DNA of 64,000 bases from Nephrocerus scutellatus (taxonomy: Eukaryota; Arthropoda; Insecta; Diptera; Pipunculidae): positions 87,008,965-87,072,964 of the forward strand of contig OX352765.1 in NCBI GenBank assembly GCA_947095585.1, given 5' to 3'. The notes below the pieces were generated by a model. It was not told the DNA's origin. It made no database searches and worked only from the letters and a program-made list of their open reading frames with translations. Shown here piece by piece: positions 33,900 to 48,300 of the stretch. Position 1 is the first letter of the stretch, and each line of letters starts with the position of its first letter. The translations under genes and the position numbers were made by a program.

Positions 33900-34462
33900 T
33901 CCTGGGGTAATGCGGCAAAAACACATATCGACAAACTTAACACAACTATACTGGGAAATAACTTTAATTCAAGATATCAGTCTAGGTTACGCAATTTTAA
34001 GGTACTACATGCGACAAAAAAGATCTGGCCCAAGCTGGATCTGAAACGCTCCAAGTTTGGTCTCTCAAAAAAGATCGCACATTGGTGTTACTGTAGGTGT
34101 TATTACGGGACACTCTTTCATAGGCAAGCATGTAGCAAGACTTGGAGTCTTCTCGAATTACTTCTGCAGAAGCTGCATGTATGAGGAGGAGGAAGAGGAG
34201 ACCATTATCCGTCTTCTCTGTACTTGTCCAGCCCTCTCCCAGAAACGTAAACTTCATATGGGAGCTTTCTTTTACAACTACACTAATGATCTTATCAACA
34301 CTGATATCCGTAGTCTCTTTCGCTTCATACGAAGCTGTAAGTGCTTCATCGAATAGGTGGAGGGAAACTTTCCTGAGATCCATGTGGTATTACAGTAGAC
34401 CATTGCTGGTCTAAGTGTGTGGGTTTACTGACAGACAACTTAATCTAACCTAACCTAACCTA
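33900..34462 (+). mobile_element. LINE family C, 3' fragment with CCTAA-type tail
   Basis: Forward frames read PKLDLKRSKFGLS, ITGHSFIGKHVARLGVFSN, the zinc-type CRSCMYEEEEEETIIRLLCT followed by CPALSQKR, and SLFRFIRS. It closes with ACCATTGCTGGTCTAAGTGT and CTTAATCTAACCTAACCTAA at about 34440-34461. The same sequence of blocks ends the copy at 25.5-27.4 kb. The 5' limit is uncertain. Confidence 0.8.
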
Positions 34463-34559
34463 CGGTACTATAAACGCAACAAATATTTGAAATGACGTTG
34501 GTAATAGAGTATAAAGATGATGCCCGCTTGCAGAGTGCTTTAACACACAATTACAATTC

Positions 34560-35060
34560 AAACCTTAAATAAAGCCTTATATTAAAGCTATAGTCTGTCA
34601 AGACTCTTCCAATCCAGGAACTTAACCATAAGATCCAAGCTGCTGTTACATACGACAATTGTCATACGATTACCTAAATTGGGATCCGAGACTTGGGTTC
34701 TTTTCAAAAAGCATTTTTACCTCTTAGCCGGGTTCGAGAGAAAGGTCTTACGGATAATTGTTGGTTCGGTATGTGAGGAAGGATGATTCCGGAGACTCTA
34801 TAATGATGAGATCTATGAGCGTTGCCACGATGTCGACATCATAAAGAGAATTAAGCTCGGTAGGTTCCAAAAAGTCCTTTGCGGTAGGATTTTTGCACGA
34901 CATCGAGGTCAGCCAAGCCTACACTGGAATGATGGCGTAGACCAGGATGCTCAGAGTACCCTTTCAAAACTGGACGTCATCGACTCAAAATCGGGACCGG
35001 TGGAGAGATTTTTGCGGGAGGCCAGGACCGGGACCCGATTGTAGAGCCAAGTATGATGAT
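34560..35060 (+). mobile_element. LINE family B, 3' fragment
   Basis: A nearly open frame reads SLSRLFQSRNLTIRSKLLLH, VLRIIVGSVCEEG, a stop, FRRLYNDEIYERCHDVDI, RIKLGRF and RHRGQPSLHWNDGVDQDAQS, ending VERFLREARTGTRL. The end reads AAGTATGATGATAGTGATT, a weak version of the ATGATG tail seen on the copy at 36.8-38.7 kb. It begins about 100 bases after the LINE-C tail. Confidence 0.75.
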
Positions 35061-36760
35061 AGTGATTATTTCTGGTTCCATGCTATTATAGGCTGCTACA
35101 GTTGACCGGATTGCTTCAATTTCTCGCTCCAATTAATATAGGGGAACAATTATTTGAACTTCTGCTGGCAAACGTGGCTACCATATACTTGTCTTACCGT
35201 CTCTGGTAATTTCTTGGATCGTTGCGTAATACCGGAATTATAGACTCTTCACTCTTCTTATCTACACGATGGAAATCAAAAAAAATATATAGCCATATCC
35301 TGTCAGAAATTGTACTCTCCTTTGGTGCGTTTGATCTATCGTTTGTGTCTTTAATGAGCCCCAATGTCTACAATACGTTTTAGCTGGGCCTAAATGGACA
35401 AGACTAGAGACATGGTTAAGATTTGGCCTCCTTTCCTTTTAAATTTACAGACGCACAATGAATTTGCACCCTCAAAATTCTAGGCACAGCTTTGTCGTTA
35501 GGAAATTAAGGAAAGGAGGAAAATAAGAGGTGTCTGTGCACATGTATTTTGGATACCTTCAGAAACACAGGACTTGGCAATTGGCATAAATATTCTGAGC
35601 GTCATGGAACACTTTAACTTTTGTACAGCCAATATTTAAGGTTCATAGAGCAAACTGCCCTGCAAAGTCAGTATCAGATTATTTGTCAAATAATTCAACA
35701 CGTTTTATGTTTGGTTGCAAAGATAAGCCCTATTATATCGATTTGCTGTTCGTATTTTGCTTTTAAGCTGCTAGTCTAAATGTACTACAGCTTAATAGCC
35801 GTGATATCGTGATAAAAATTGCCGTTTAATTTAAATTTAGATGCTTACATTAAAATGCTCGCATAATTAAATTAAATTGAATTTTTAAAAAGGACATAAA
35901 TATAGCTTGACATCGCTTTCATACATTGCCGTTCAAATCGATGCGATAACATCCCAGAAGAAAACATAAGTGAATGATTCTGATGCTCTGAAAATATCCG
36001 AAAACCCAACAATTATTGCAAAACAGCAATAACAACAAAAAACAAACAACCAACACATATGGCCGCAGTCAATGAATGTGAATGAACTGGTAAGAGCCCG
36101 GCAACCGGAGTGCAATTAACTTTCCTTCAGGCGAGAGTCGACAGTGTAGTATCTGTACAACCCATTAATTTTGTTGTTATTTTCGTTTCTACAATCCTTT
36201 TTTATTTTTGCAGCCATTTATTATGTATCATATAAGGTTGTGATTTTTTTTTTACCTCTGATTGATGAAAAAGGGAATTTTTAAAACTTTTTGTTGAAAA
36301 GCCGGCGGTTGCGGAGGCAACAGCTCAACAATTGAATTAATTCAATCGAATGTATCCAAACTACCGCAGGAATTTAAATGCAACGACGAGAATTTTTCCT
36401 TTTATTGTCATGCTCATGGTTTGACTGCATAAGAATTACGCTGGAATGGTCAATATTCATACTCGTATGCATTTTCGGTGTAATTTTCCGGTTTGCCAAT
36501 GCGCAAAGTTTATTAATTAAAGCCCAATTCAATTCAATTAAGTCAATTTGCTAGCATATCTCCGTATGTTTGTGGACGACCCAACTGTAAATTGTGCTGT
36601 CAGGCAGAAAGACGACGACAGCGAAAATAAGACTTAGCACTAATAAAGCTCCGTTGGGCTGGTAGTGTATGCATAAACTTAACTGTTTGGTTTAGATTTG
36701 GTAAGGTAAGGTACTGTCATTAGTACAGCTGACTCCATCTTAGGCAGTAGTCGTTGAGAT
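35061..36760. other. Mostly unassigned; contains repeat D and a tiny LINE-B scrap
   Basis: At 35440-35625 repeat D recurs (TTTGCACCCTCAAAATTCTA, GGCACAGCTTTGTCGTTAGG). Near 35130-35190 the minus strand has a scrap resembling the LINE-B words KYMVATxASR. The rest, including 35700-36700, is AT-rich and unassigned. Confidence 0.45.
35440..35625 (+). repeat. Dispersed repeat D, copy
   Basis: Shares GCACCCT, GGCACAGC, GTTAGGAAA, AAGAGGTGTCTGTG and ACTTGGCAATT with the copy at 27765 in the same order and strand, then diverges. Confidence 0.55.
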
Positions 36761-36764
36761 AGGA

Positions 36765-38675
36765 ACGACTGGTTCGATGGCGAATGTAAGCTAGCGACTG
36801 AACGTAAAAATGTTACGTTCCGAGCAATGCAACAATCTCATAGAACGCGGGCACGCAAAGATGAATATTAAGTGCACCGGAGAAAGAAAGCAGCCTGGGA
36901 GAAGAATCCCGTCCGGGAACTAGATCAGTATAGAGTGTGAGGACCGCACCAGGTGCGGAAGTTCTAACAAAGAGTCCGCGGTATGACGCAGTATACACCG
37001 CGTTGCACATACTGCAAAGACAAAGAGGATAATCTGATCGCCGATCTCAAAGGCATCTTAGAGCGATGGGAAGAGCACTTTCATGAGTTTCTTAATGGCC
37101 AGCTAACTGAGGAATTGGAGGCTCCACCAATGACTGAAGACCATACTATGCTGCCGCCACTAAGCATAGACGAAGTTATCAGAGCTATAAATCGGTTTCA
37201 AAATAATAAGGCCCCGGGATCTGATGGGATCCCAGCGGAACTGATTAAAATAGGAGGCCCCGCACAATACACCAAGCAATTCATGAAATAATAGTCGAAG
37301 TATGGGAGGAAGAAGCGATGCCAGAAGAGTGGCGAAGAGGCATCCTGTGCCCCATACATAAGAAAGGAGATATCTCAACCTGCAGCAATTATCGTGGTAT
37401 AACGTTTTTGCGAAACGTGTATAAGATTTTCTCCTCTACACCTCAAGGCAGGATAGCCCCATACGCTAAAGGGATCATTGGTCCATACCAGTGTGGCTTC
37501 ATCCCAGGCAAATCAACAACTGATCAGATTTACACCCTTAGGCAGGTGAAAAATGTCTAGAGTTTCAATACTCACTACACCATCTTTTTATAGACTTTAA
37601 AGCAGCCTATGATGGCATAGCCAGAGTAGAACTTTATAAAGCCATGAGCGAATTCGGCATCCAAAATAAACTGACACGACTATGTAGGTTGACCATGACC
37701 AATGTTATAAGCCAACTAAAAATATCCGAATCACTATCAAGCCCGTTCAACATCTCCGTCTCCGACAAGGGGATGGACTGGCGTGTATCCTCTTCAACCT
37801 GGCGTTGGAGAAAGTGATCCGAGACTCTGACGTAACGGCGAGAGAAACAATCCTCTTTAAGTCCATTCAGATACTGGCTTACGCAGATGATATTGACATC
37901 GTTGGTAGAAACCGAAGAGCTGTGCAGGAAGCTTTCATCCAGATCGAGCAGGCGGCACGAAATTTGGGCTGCACATAAATGAGAGCCAAACAACGTACAT
38001 GGTGGCCACGTCTGCGAGTAGAAGATCCGACATTGGTCCCGCAATTAAAAACGTGGAGCGCGAATTTGAAGTGGTGCAACCCTTTAACTATCTCGGGTCA
38101 ACTGTAGCAGCCGATAACAGCATGGAACCAGAAATACGCGCACAGTTGCTTAAAGCCAACAAAGCCTACTATAGTCTGTCAAGACTCTTCAAATTCAGGA
38201 ATTAGCCATAACATCCAAGCTGCTGGTATATATAAGACAATGGTCATACCAGTACTAACTGGATCCGAGACTTTGGTGCTTAGTAAAAATCATTCTGACC
38301 TCTTAGCCCCGTTCGAGAGAAAAGTCCTAGGGAGAATTGTTGGCCCCGTATGTGAGGAAGGACGATTCCGGATACTCTATAACCGCGACTCTACCGCGAT
38401 GTCGACATCGTGAAGATAATTAAGTTTGGTAGGCTCCTGTGGGCAGGACACATAGCAGAGCGAAGAGGATCCTGCTCGTCAAGTCGAAAGTCATTTGCGG
38501 TAGAATTTATGGAACATGACATCGAAGTATACGCTGGAAGGATGGCGTGGACCAGGACGCCCAGAGTTTAGGGATGCAAACCTGGATGACATCGGCTTAA
38601 AATCGGAACCGGTGGAGAGACTTATTGCGGCAGGCCAGGATCGGACCCCGGTTGTAGATCCAAATATGATGATGA
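36765..38675 (+). mobile_element. LINE family B, longest copy: linker, RT, C-terminus and ATG tail
   Basis: It starts WFDGECKLATERKNVTFRAM, then RARKDEY and the open frame 36983-37291 with KGILERWEEHFHEFLNGQL and FQNNKAPGSDGIPAELI. The next frame has EWRRGILCPIHKKGD, NYRGITFL and CGFIPGKSTTDQIYTLRQ. Motif A reads LFIDFKAAYDGIARVELY, motif B is frame-shifted (LRQGDGLAC) and motif C is ILAYADDIDIVGRN. INESKT, PFNYLGSTVAADNSM and LSRLFKFRN follow. C-terminal words are GRLLWAGHIAERRG and GPGRPEFRDANLDDIG. The tail is (ATG)n at about 38658-38674. Frameshifts and stops are scattered. It belongs to the RTE-like set with LRQGDG in motif B. The endonuclease is missing. Confidence 0.85.
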
Positions 38676-38679
38676 TGAT

Positions 38680-38868
38680 GATGTATTATCCGAAAGGCAA
38701 ATTGAGAATCTTTCGATGACAGTTGCTTTCGAATGTTTGTCAGACATTCGCGAGAGGTGTCAGACTATGAAAAATATTTTTGATGTTTTTCTGGGATTCG
38801 AGCTTCGATCTTCCTTCTTATAAATCCAACGTACTAAGCACTAGAGCCACAGCGCCAACGGTAGCGCA
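38680..38868 (-). mobile_element. tRNA-derived SINE
   Basis: The minus strand starts GGCGCTGTGGCTCTAGTGC, an A-box-like start (38849-38838), and a B-box-like AGCTCGAATCC follows at 38804-38794, about 33 bases further. The body has TCTCGCGAATGTCTGACAAA and ends ATCGAAAGATTCTCAATTTG near 38695. It meets the ATG tail of LINE B, so it was probably inserted into or beside that tail. The same AATGTCTGACAAAC word occurs at 4.17 and 52.48 kb. Confidence 0.65.
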
Positions 38869-41435
<2,567 letters not shown>

Positions 41436-41439
41436 AGTC

Positions 41440-42060
41440 GTTTATATAAATACAGAATAGTACCGGTACCAAAATAGAGCCTTGTGGCACACCGGAATTA
41501 ACGAGGCTATACTAATAGTAAGTATCTCCAACGAGTACCTACTCTCTAATACCTATTTGAAGGATAGTCTTTTAAAAGCTTAACAGAGCTATGTATCTCC
41601 AAAACCAAAGATATGTTTAAGTTTATTACAAAGAGTATCATGATTTATACTGTCAAACGCCATAGGGAAATCCAAAAAGCAAAGAATAGTAGTATGATCA
41701 TCGTCAAATGAGTTTCTAATGTCATCCATCAATTTTACCATCGCTGTTTTACAACTATGCTGAGGAGACAACAAGTTGTGAGCACCAATATAGGATGTGA
41801 TCTGTTTTGTAATTAGTTTTTCAAAGATTTTTTGAGCGCACAATAGGATACTTATAGGTCGGAATTTGCAAAGATTAGAAGCATTTGAATTTTTAGCTAC
41901 TGGAATAATTTAGGCAAGTTTCCAGGTACTTGGAAAGGATGAAGATGTAATGCAAAAGTTAAGGATATGTGAAATGGAGCAAATAATCACTGGAATAATA
42001 AATTTTTAACATTTTAAGGAAATACCATCGACTCCTAGTAAGTTTGATTGTAAGGACATA
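41440..42060 (-). mobile_element. LINE family H (CR1/Jockey-like), RT fragment
   Basis: Minus strand from 42060: MSLQSNLLGVDGISLKMLK, SSFPSTWKLA, a stop, IIPVAKNSNAS, then the open frame 41843-41589 with CAQKIFEKLITKQITSYIG, AHNLLSPQHSCKTAMVKLMD and motif A LCFLDFPMAFDSINHDTLC. After a frameshift comes GVPQGSILVPVLFCIYINDL (motif B) near 41450. Motif C and all that follows are missing, so it is truncated at its 3' side. Confidence 0.8.
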
Positions 42061-42124
42061 ATGCTACTCGTCACGTCTTCCTCCGAGAAATTATATTATA
42101 TTATATACACCTGGAGTCAAAGGG

Positions 42125-43810
42125 AGAGAGCTGGGCGCTGGGTTAGGTTATGTTCGGTGGCTGCTATTGCACACTTAGACCGTTTATGGTCCATTGTGGT
42201 ACCACAGGATCAAAGCCTTTCCCCCTATACTATACTATACAAAGCCCAATTGGTGATTTTTATGTCTCCCACCTTACAGTCCTCTAAATCCGATAAACTG
42301 TTCAATGTGTGGTGTCGCAAGTGTTTAAGTCTTCTGCTTGCAAGAGCCGGACATGAACACAGGAAGTGGGATACTGTTGCTTCATTTTCGGCGTCATATC
42401 AGCTTCTACAGAATTAATTAAACTCACGGCAAATCCTCGTAGCATATACACCAAGGAGACAGTGACCTGCTAAAATACCTATAGTTATTTTCATATCCTG
42501 CTCTAGAGCGATCAACGTCCAGCTTAGGACAAACCTGTTTCGCTATAGTACATGTATAGGTGTGCGCCCACCTCGGGTTTGTTAATGTTTCTACCTCTTT
42601 CCGAAGGAAAAGCTTAAATGCTGATAAAGGTCTTACTATGCCTGTCCTCTCCGGTAGCAGTTAAGGCTTTGTGTTATTTCTAGCCAGTTCGTCTCCATTG
42701 CAGTTACCAATGATATCAGAGCGACCGGGGGCCCAGACTTGGCGGATGTTGAAGTACTTACACATCTCCTCGAGAGATGTGTGGCAGCTTATCGCTACCC
42801 TAGACGTCATCGAGAATGAATCTAGCGATTTGATTGCCGCCTAAATGTTTTCATAAAAAACCGATATTATATTATATTCTAGCCAGATCACAGCCTCCTC
42901 AATCGCTGTCACCTCAGCCTGATACACGCTGCAATGATCCGGGAGTCGAACGGAAATGTTTACGTTCGGTTTGTCACAGTAGACTCCAGCGCCCACTATA
43001 CCGTGAAGAATTTTAATGCAAGAGTTTCTTGCGACACCACCATTGCTCTCTGAAGGGATAGATGGCCCAAAAACCCTTGTTAAAGCATAACACCGGCATT
43101 GTATAGTCTACGTTTGCCAGATCTGCCTTTAGCATTCGATTGTCCCGTTTGAATACAAATCAATCCACAGACGTGTTGCTGACGGTCGCGCGCCCGTATT
43201 GGCTGCTCCCTGCCTGCCGTATATATCTATAGGAGTCAGGTGCAACATTTCCTCTAGGCCGCGTGTAGGTGTTTTCTTTAATACCCCACTTATGTGCAAA
43301 AAGGCTGCCCTTTGTACCATCTTCAAGAGTTTTACGTAGGTGGATTTTCCTAACGCCGGCAACCAGACACTTACTCCATTCATAAGAATTGGTCTTACTA
43401 CGGCAGTATATATCCAGTGCATTAATCCCCAATTTTTACCGATAGCGCTTTTACACGCGTATAGAGCTTTAATAGCTTTGTCAACTCTCTCTAAAATATC
43501 CGGTTTCCAACTCCAGAATAGTCGCCAGAAATCCAGAAAACTAAACTAAGTACCGTTTAGAGTGGGTGGAGTAACTGCTGGATTTTTATATTTATTTGTA
43601 AAGAGGACCAACTCAGTTTTGGACGGGTTTACTCCTAGTAAGCAGCTTTTGGCCCATTTTGTAATGATTGAGAGATTATTATGCATAACCTCTGTGGTCG
43701 TTATTATGAACCTACTTGATACAGCTATGGCTATATCGTCAGCGTAGGCAACTACGCTCATGGCCCCCCTTTCTAGCTCCTTTAACAATCCGTTGATTAC
43801 TACGTTCCAG
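42125..43810 (-). mobile_element. LINE family C, antisense copy with TAACC-type end
   Basis: The minus strand opens in the RT: MSVVAYADDIAIAVSSRF (motif C intact) and GVNPSKTELVLFTNKYKNP, a frameshift, then LYACKSAIGKNWGLMHWIYT, VVRPILMNG and ISGVLKKTPTRGLEEMLHL. RNase H residues are badly decayed. The end has ILAGHCLLGVYATRI, CSCPALASRRLKHLRHHTLN and CACAATGGACC, finishing CATAACCTAACCCAGC near 42125. These final words match the ends of the copies at 27.3 and 34.4 kb, which fixes the family. No open frame spans the domains. Confidence 0.8.
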
Positions 43811-43814
43811 AGTA

Positions 43815-44790
43815 AAGGGGTAAAGGGATTCCAGAAGATGCATTCTATTCATTATAGCCTCCGTATTGTCATTGTTGAAGGTACCTTCAACAGCTTAGTG
43901 TTGCAGATGAGAGAAAATAGTTATTCAGCTCAGCAGAGTTAAGTTGACACTCAAATGGAACTTTGTCCCCAATACCAAAATTGCGAAGATGTCTCGATAG
44001 TTGTTTCACTGGGAGATTAGGACAGAATTTTGTTGAAAAGTAATCATGACGGATAACTATTGTCGCAGAATTACTTGCAATAAGGTATGACTCCCATTTG
44101 TATTGAGACGGAAACCGCCTCTAATCAAGATATTTTTTTCGACGTAGTTGAATAGAATGCATAACCGTGGAAGTGAACCACCGGTTTTGTACGTTGCGCA
44201 CTCTCACAGAGCTAAGAGAAACATACTTATCAAATAAGTAAGAAACTAAGCTGTTGATATAAATAATTTTACTATACACTCCAGCAATACTCCAACAATA
44301 ACGCCAAGGAAGTGCAAAACGAATCTCAGACAAACGTCCAAAATAATTACTGTCACAGAAAACTTCTCAAATCGCTTTTCGGTTTAGGGCTTAAAATTGT
44401 AGTTGACTTCTATTTGTGTCCAAAAATTATAAAAATATAATACGTACGACACGTAGGCATTCAAGAACCACATGTTTTGCCATAATATTATTATTTAGTG
44501 TAAAGAATATTGGGCGTTTTACGGAGCAGAAGGTTACGGCTTTCGGACCCCCCCCCACCCCCCTAGAAAGCCCTTATTGAGCAGACCTCGAAAACCTCGA
44601 AAACAGCAATCTTGTTTGGCGGAAATTTCCCCCTTAAGGAGAGAGGGGGTGTTAAAGTTTTGAGCACTTTTTTGAAAAATGCATTTTTCTATGTGGTTTG
44701 ATGGATGTTAGGGAATTAATTGTTATCATATAAAAGACTTTTAATGTCTAACCCTAACTGCGTAAAACCCTTAATGCACTTTGCTATATA
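43815..44790. other. Unassigned sequence
   Basis: No gene. A C-rich run lies at about 44550-44566, followed by a double CCTCGAAAA near 44586. The antisense frame 44121-44333 has no known family. Confidence 0.35.
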
Positions 44791-44794
44791 ACAC

Positions 44795-45185
44795 ATGTTT
44801 TTTTATGGGAAAAGCTCAATCATATGATATTTCACTCAAATATATGAAAAACCACATGAACCGGGTACAATTTGATCAAACTTCCGTTTTAGCTGGCGCA
44901 CGCACATAACAAAAGTACGGCTGTGTAGAAGTAATCTACACTCTGTCGAGGAGAGTTGAATTGAACCCAATTTTTTATAGGACGGAAGGTATTTTTATTA
45001 CCTTTCATATGATACCAATTAATTGTTACACATACCTGTTTTTATATGGGAACAACTCAATCATATGATATTTCACTCAATTATATGAAAAACCACATGA
45101 ACCGAGTACAATTTGATCAAACTTCCGTTTAAGCTGGCCCACGCCCATAAAAAAAGTACAGCCGTGTAGAAGTAATTATCACCTT
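44795..45185. repeat. Noncoding direct repeat, two units about 241 bases apart
   Basis: Blocks at about 44799-44940 and 45037-45183 share CTCAATCATATGATATTTCA, GAAAAACCACATGAACCG, ACAATTTGATCAAACTTCCG and GTGTAGAAGTAAT with few changes. AATTAATTGTTA also precedes both units at 44714 and 45018. Nothing is coding. It may be a noncoding part of an unknown element or a nascent satellite. Confidence 0.75.
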
Positions 45186-45189
45186 TCAG

Positions 45190-46290
45190 TTTATACCAAT
45201 ATTTAGGCCCGCCCACCTACTGAGCTCGGAAAAGTCAAAATCCTTAAAATCCTTAAAAAACATATTTGCCGAATATTGTAGTCCCTGTTAGGGTAAGATA
45301 TTTCCAAATAAAATTAATGACAGTTTTTTTCTTATTTGTTTCATTACAGTAGCGAGTCCAGATTACCATTGCATTTCCATATTTTGTGGAAAATCCACGT
45401 TTAAGCAGCGGTTGTAGATATTTTTAAGCAAGAGAGAGATTCCTTCGGCTCCATATATCCAGCCGTCTTTTGGGCATTTCTGTTTAGCACAGAGCTTGCT
45501 GTATATTATTATGCTTAATCTAAATATTTTCGAATTGACTGCACATGGGTATTTGTTGAAAACCTTAAAGTCTAATATACATTTTTTTTATCCTTTTTTG
45601 CAACCTTTTTTTGTGTGATAAGCAAATCTAAAGCCAGCATTAAATGTTTTTTTTATTTACGTCCGCAACGTCCGCAAAAGAAGCTCGTAATGTGTAAGCA
45701 GAAAAAAAAAACAAAGTATAACGAACGACTTCCTAAATGTAATATGCATGTGAGCCATGTAATTTGGTAACTGCTATAAATCCTTCATTCCCTGACATGA
45801 ATGCCAGAAGGTAAGCAAGCAACAAAAAGGTAAATTTAAAATTTCATCAAGCACAGTGCAAAATTATATGACATTAGATTTGCAATATGAAACGAAATGT
45901 GCAACCTCATTTTAGTGGTTTAGCAAATTGAATAGGAAGCTAACATATTTGTGCAACCGCTCTTTCTCTAAAATACATGCATTAGATCGCCCGGAATGAA
46001 ATATATGCTGCATTACGCACTTGTACATTATGTACTTCTTTATGTTCATGTTTCGCCGGAACACATGACTACGTTGGGTAATGTGCTGTGAAGCTTTTAG
46101 GTGTTTTATTAAAAACGAAATTTCAAGGTAATCTGTCAGTGAGCGGGACAGGGTCATTATTCCTATGAGTCTGTCAGTGACGCAGGATCGAGCTGCTTGT
46201 ACAAAACTCCTTTTAAGTCTTGATTAGTTATGATGGAAGCTTCCTTTAGTCAAGCAACTTATAAAAGAACATATGTAATGTAAGTATGTG
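45190..46290. other. Unassigned AT-rich sequence
   Basis: No gene or element was recognised. The antisense frame 45912-46157 has no motif. Confidence 0.35.
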
Positions 46291-46297
46291 TTCATAC

Positions 46298-46847
46298 TGT
46301 TACGAAAATGTAAATATAGATATTTTATCCGACTATATATACTCGTATAATAAGCATTAATATAAGAATTAAGAAAATACCAAAAAACATTGCATATCTT
46401 TAGGCTCAGTCATATTAAATATACAAGTTATACGTGGGGAACTTTTACATAAATTGTGTATAACAGTTATGCATGTGGAACTTGTATATAAAGTTATTTA
46501 TGTAAGATTATAAAAGTATGTACTGGTATTTGCCAGATGGTTCGAATGGAATAGCATAAAATTAGAAGCTTCTAGAAATGGTAGATTTGGTGTAAATACA
46601 GTAACTTTATCGCAGAAGGTTAGTTAATATTTTGATGTGAACAAGACTAATTGAAAAAAGAATAAAAAAAGGAAATAAGATAGAGCTACCGCCTATGTGA
46701 ACAATAGTGTTATAAGTGAATAATAAATAATCACCAGTGTAAATTTGTGAACTTTATCTGTTTGTTAATTAAAGTTGTAATTTGTGAATAAACGAACAAG
46801 TGTTGGGTTTTCTGTTACGAGCTCTACAACCCCCCAATTTCTTAACA
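46298..46847 (+). mobile_element. Solo LTR of a Gypsy-type retrotransposon
   Basis: The 550-base unit begins TGTTACGAAAATG and ends CTTAACA, giving the inverted TGTTA/TAACA ends of an LTR. It is flanked by a perfect 4-base duplication ATAC at 46294-46297 and 46848-46851, the size used by Gypsy/Ty3 integrases. Inside are a TATA-like ATTATAAAAG near 46510 and polyadenylation-like AATAAA words near 46720 and 46785. No internal gag-pol region lies on either side, so it is a solo LTR left by recombination between two LTRs. The strand is inferred from the order of the TATA-like and AATAAA words. The first 18 bases recur at 17007. Confidence 0.75.
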
Positions 46848-46851
46848 ATAC

Positions 46852-48300
46852 TTATAAAAAACATAAACACTGCAACTACCGCAACAGGCGTCTTTGTGAT
46901 TTGATTTTTACATTTCAAAATGTGATCCAATTTAAATTTATTTACGTTTTTTGTTTTCTTTGTTCATTGGCTGTGGGAATTTTTAATTAAAACAATTTAT
47001 TCTAGCGATTAACCTTAAAACCAGTGTACAGCGAACGAATACCAATCTCGCTTAATGTGTTCAGTCACCACAAAGATGGCCTGATTTCCATCAAACTAAG
47101 TACGAGTGGAAAAAATGTGAATTGCAGATGTTTGCTGGAGGATTGAAAATTAGTGGCATTAGAGGATGTATTTGTGCATTACCTTCTACAAGTACATCGA
47201 TAAAAAAAACCCTCTGCATATTTAATATGATACGATTTTATACAGAACCTATTATTTAGGGTATTATCTCGTTAAAAAGACACGAACGTGGAGCATGTCA
47301 ATCTTTCTTCGATTGATATTGGGAAGATACACTATTGTACATCTCAGATTATTCGAAGCGTAGTTGCATCAAATAAAATGCAAATAAACCACAAATACCT
47401 TCTTGTGGTTAACCAAATACATCACAGAGAACAATTTACAGCGATCTAGTAAGCCATATGTTTATAATTTAATTTTCTACGGTTTTACATCTTATAAAGT
47501 ACTTATACTATAAAAGACAATTTTTTATTTTAATTGTTTCAGTCACTCTTTTAATGTGATCTATATTTACGAGTACTCTTGGCCGTATTAAAGCTATACC
47601 ATTATCCTCCAGGACTTGGAGAGGTTCAACGTTGATGTGTTGGTGTATTCGTTGTTGGTGATTTTGGCTTGCTTTATGATTACATACATTGTCGACAACT
47701 TCTATCTCTAAGTACTTATATAAGTTGTCATTTCGAATGTATCAGGGGGCACCGACGATACCACCTTCTCGTATGCGTATTTTGCAAGAATAATTTAGTA
47801 TACAATTCAATATGAGGGTCTTTCTACCAACAATCTTATACACATCAATAAACGCTATAATTAAAAACACTTTATATTAAATGTCAAACTCAGAAATGGT
47901 ACAGCTATTCAACTAATACTAAAGTGGCTAAAATTAATAGCACACACATCATGTGCTGATACTGATGTGCCGGTTAGTAAAACTCGTCATTATTATCGTC
48001 AGAGAATATACTGCACATACGAGTATATGTTTATCCTTCCCGACAATGGTGTATCTATAGAAAGTTTCTAATTAAATACCATCGAACATAGAGCGCCCGA
48101 TTGTGGACAATGCTGTTTATAATTACTGAACATACCATATATAACTGAACGCTCATGTTAATACTATGGAAAGCAAAAGCAGACAACAATCAATAATATA
48201 TAAAAGAGGACCGATTTTAATAATAACTAAGTGAAAATAATTTTGGATGGATATGCCATTTGCAGGTCTTGTAGGTAGATTTTTATGGAGTTTGCATTAC
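46852..48300. other. Unassigned AT-rich sequence
   Basis: No gene or element was recognised between the solo LTR and the Tc1-like element. The frame at 46784-46990 mostly reads LTR sequence. Confidence 0.35.

Noticed and set aside
27362..34462. TTAACCTAACC runs as real telomeric DNA
   Set aside because: Only three or four units each, always directly after the same LINE-C 3' end, so they are element tails and not chromosome ends.
38516..38719. Forward frame with poly-Met end
   Set aside because: The Met run is the (ATG)n tail of LINE B.
42061..42417. 118-codon forward frame beginning beside LINE H
   Set aside because: It reads the antisense strand of the LINE-C 3' end, which is identified by its TGGACC and TAACC words.
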